A stretch of 64,000 bases of DNA from Endotrypanum monterogeii (taxonomy: Eukaryota > Euglenozoa > Kinetoplastea > Trypanosomatida > Trypanosomatidae), in the NCBI GenBank assembly GCA_000333855.2, contig CM007333.1, positions 545,084 through 609,083 on the forward strand, in the 5' to 3' direction. Positions 62,136 to 64,000 of this stretch are shown in pieces (the stretch's first letter is position 1; every line of letters starts with the position of its first letter). The position numbers and the translations under genes were made by a program. Below the pieces are notes generated by a model. It did not search any database and was not told the origin of the DNA. It saw nothing but the letters and a program-made list of their open reading frames with translations.

Positions 62136-63739
62136 ATGGGCACACGCGAACTTCTTGAGATGAGGATTGCCATGGCGGAGACTCTCATGGAAGTAACCAT
62201 GGCAGATCGAACCCCGACGACAAACATCAAGAAGGAAATGATGGGTGCTCGAAATATATTTGCGGATAAATTGATACAGAGGTGCTTAGCAACAGAAGAG
62301 AAATACAAACCAGTCAAGGCGCGGATCCGCGCGGCGAAGGAGCCATTTAAGGGGCTAAAAACCCAATTTGTGGCAGCGATAAAAACGAGGCAAGTCTCAC
62401 CAAGTATGGCAATCTCCGCGGCGATTTTGCTCGGCCTTTCCGATGAAGAGGACCAACTGATGAGCGGCGACGAGGGAATCGCGTTCTGTTTTCATACAAT
62501 TTTCGAAGAATCGAAGACGTCGGGTTTGCAACATCACAAAATGCATCTGGCGGGCACAATCGAGGAAGAAATGCAGCAAGTGCGCAAACTTATGACACGA
62601 CTAGAGACGCTTGTTCTCCCAGCAATGGAGCGGTTGGCACACCTCAAGCAGATCATGATCGAGGAGGTACATGCACAAACGAATGGAACCAGAGAAGCTA
62701 TCAACGGAAGAGGGGTGCGAATAAAAAGTTTGCAGTGAATGTTTTGACAACCGCAGCCGGGTGATGGTGGTTTTCTGGAGGGCTGGCCGGTATACGAACG
62801 TATTCTTGGAGAGGACATTGCACGTGTTGAAGCGCTGCATTTGATCAGTTGGGAGGAGTCCACTGCACATTTGCATGAAAAGATAAACGAGAAGATCTTT
62901 CTCAATGCAAAGTATCGGGCGACAGTTCAAAAGATCGTAATTAATCACATCTCCTCCCGCTATATCACTTCTCACCGCACAGAAAACTCGGCAGGATACA
63001 CTGGACGGGGCGCGGGGTCCCGAAGTTGCTACTGGGAAGGTGCCGCAGACAACGTTCGTGATCTTTATAGCGGAGGGGAAGTGCAGGACGAGTCAAAAAA
63101 ACTAACGTGCGACGGGGCCACAGACGACCTTTTGCAGGGGGATGCCGCGCACAACCAAAAAAAAAAAATATATTTGGTGTCGCAGAATCTTTTGCACACG
63201 AAATGTGGGGCGGTGATTTGCGGGAAGGAAAAGCATCGAATGTCGATCTCGATGCAATCTACAACGCATACCTCCCAAAGAAACTGATCGTTCCGTCAGA
63301 CATCAAGGTGCACCTTGATTGGAAGCGCGCGCAGGAGCTCAGGGTAAAGGTATACCGTCACGCCGAGATTTATTTTCAAATATTCATCGTGATACATTGG
63401 ATCGCTGGATTTTCGGAGAGAAGCAAAAGGGACGCAACAGGCACCCAGCTGAGCATTTACGACTCGGCACCCTCTCCCATAGTTAAAGACAAACTGCGCA
63501 AACATTTTCATATGGTTTGGCCGGCTCTGCGTTTGGGGAAGGAATTTCGACCCCGTCAGGAACGCTATAGCGACGACTGCGGTTTGTATATGTCCGCGGT
63601 ATTTTTCGGCAGTCAGCTCGACATACAAATTGACCATTGCCACGATATGGCGAAGTGCATGCGGCGTCGCGATATCATTCACCACGCGAATAATTCCTTC
63701 GAAAATGTGAGGAAAATTCTGATGCAGCACCCGGTGTAA
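62136..63739 (+). pseudogene. decayed gene with Ulp1/C48-like cysteine peptidase domain
   Basis: About 534 codons, read in one frame from ATG 62136 except for two in-frame TGA codons (62736 and 62745) and a one-base slip in a run of 12 A (63157-63168). The first ~200 residues are helical, rich in Met, Lys and Glu, with no known domain. The last part holds residues in the order and spacing of Ulp1/adenain-type peptidases: His in VIHWIAGF (63395), Asp in IYDSAPSP (63461), Gln in RPRQER (63557) and Cys in DDCGLYM (63578), with gaps of 22, 32 and 7 residues, against about 17, 43 and 6 in yeast Ulp1. Such peptidases process SUMO or are carried by DNA transposons and large DNA viruses; no transposase or integrase is visible here. 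A cellular SUMO peptidase pseudogene is the main alternative. Confidence 0.6.
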
Positions 63740-63800
63740 CAGAAGGATTTCTTTTACGACGAGTTCGTGCACGCACCGTACGTGAGAAAAAATAGATGTA

Positions 63801-63831
63801 CACCGACAGAGGGACAGTCTCCATGTCGGTG
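63801..63831. repeat. 8-bp stem hairpin
   Basis: CACCGACA (63801-63808) pairs perfectly with TGTCGGTG (63824-63831), loop 15 bases, 61 bases after the stop of the Ulp1-like frame. Confidence 0.8.
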
Positions 63832-63897
63832 AAGGCGAGCGGCGCACAACGAAATCCACAAACCCGAAATACGATTCTAATCGCACAAACAAGACGC

Positions 63898-63909
63898 GAG
63901 TACGTACTC
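63898..63909. repeat. 12-bp palindrome GAGTACGTACTC
   Basis: Perfect self-complementary 12-mer downstream of the hairpin. Could be a protein-binding or recombination site, or chance. Confidence 0.75.
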
Positions 63910-64000
63910 CGAAACCACCACCTAGAAAAAAAAAAAAGAGGGAGCGGTGCGAAAACGTATGAATCGAGTTTAGCTCGCAAAGCGCGCCTCACAGATGCTT

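Larger units (their letters stand above)
63740..64000. other. 3' flank of the Ulp1-like remnant
   Basis: Contains an 8-bp hairpin (63801-63831), a 12-bp palindrome (63898-63909) and a poly-A run (63924-63935). No gene is seen. The window ends here, so the element's right end may lie outside. Confidence 0.6.

Noticed and set aside
63296..63892. 198-codon minus-strand frame
   Set aside because: Exact antisense of the Ulp1-like domain; the catalytic-type residues make sense only on the plus strand.

Overview
This window comes from a trypanosomatid (Kinetoplastea), probably on the Leishmania side of the family. The evidence is uninterrupted intronless genes in two long same-strand arrays, long intergenic stretches full of (CA)n, (TA)n and homopolymer tracts, pyrimidine tract plus AG sites just upstream of start codons (spliced-leader acceptors), and proteins specific to mitochondrial kinetoplast DNA. 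The genetic code is standard. The gene order matches, from memory, a block near one end of Leishmania major chromosome 13 and part of Trypanosoma brucei chromosome 11; this was not checked against a database.

The first 51.7 kb is one minus-strand polycistronic array. In transcription order (right to left) it carries pyrroline-5-carboxylate reductase, ribosomal protein eL42, chaperonin CCT6/zeta, a 4,663-residue axonemal dynein heavy chain, a MAP kinase (MPK7-like), mitochondrial DNA polymerase POLID, squalene monooxygenase, a kinesin-13, a p166-like kinetoplast-segregation protein, a SAS-4/CPAP-type protein and a Uev1/Mms2 ubiquitin-conjugating variant. Between 51.7 and 53.7 kb is a divergent strand-switch region, the likely transcription start zone for both directions. 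To its right, on the plus strand, are a nodulin-like MFS transporter and a leucine-rich-repeat protein.

After 58.6 kb there are about 3.6 kb with no gene. Then comes a decayed open reading frame (62.1-63.7 kb) whose C-terminal part carries the His-Asp-Gln-Cys arrangement of Ulp1/C48-type cysteine peptidases. It has two in-frame TGA codons and a one-base slip in an A12 run, and is followed by a hairpin and a 12-bp palindrome. It is probably a relic of a mobile or virus-like element in a chromosome-end region, and is the least ordinary part of the window. A 20-N assembly gap at 49.6 kb is flanked by a corrupted copy of part of the CCT6 gene, which suggests a local assembly error.

Functionally the minus array groups kinetoplast DNA replication (POLID) and segregation (p166), flagellum and basal-body or cytoskeletal functions (dynein, SAS-4, kinesin-13) and housekeeping genes. 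Trypanosomatid polycistrons are not operons, so shared position does not by itself imply co-regulation. Expression is expected to be set after transcription by trans-splicing, polyadenylation and UTR sequences.
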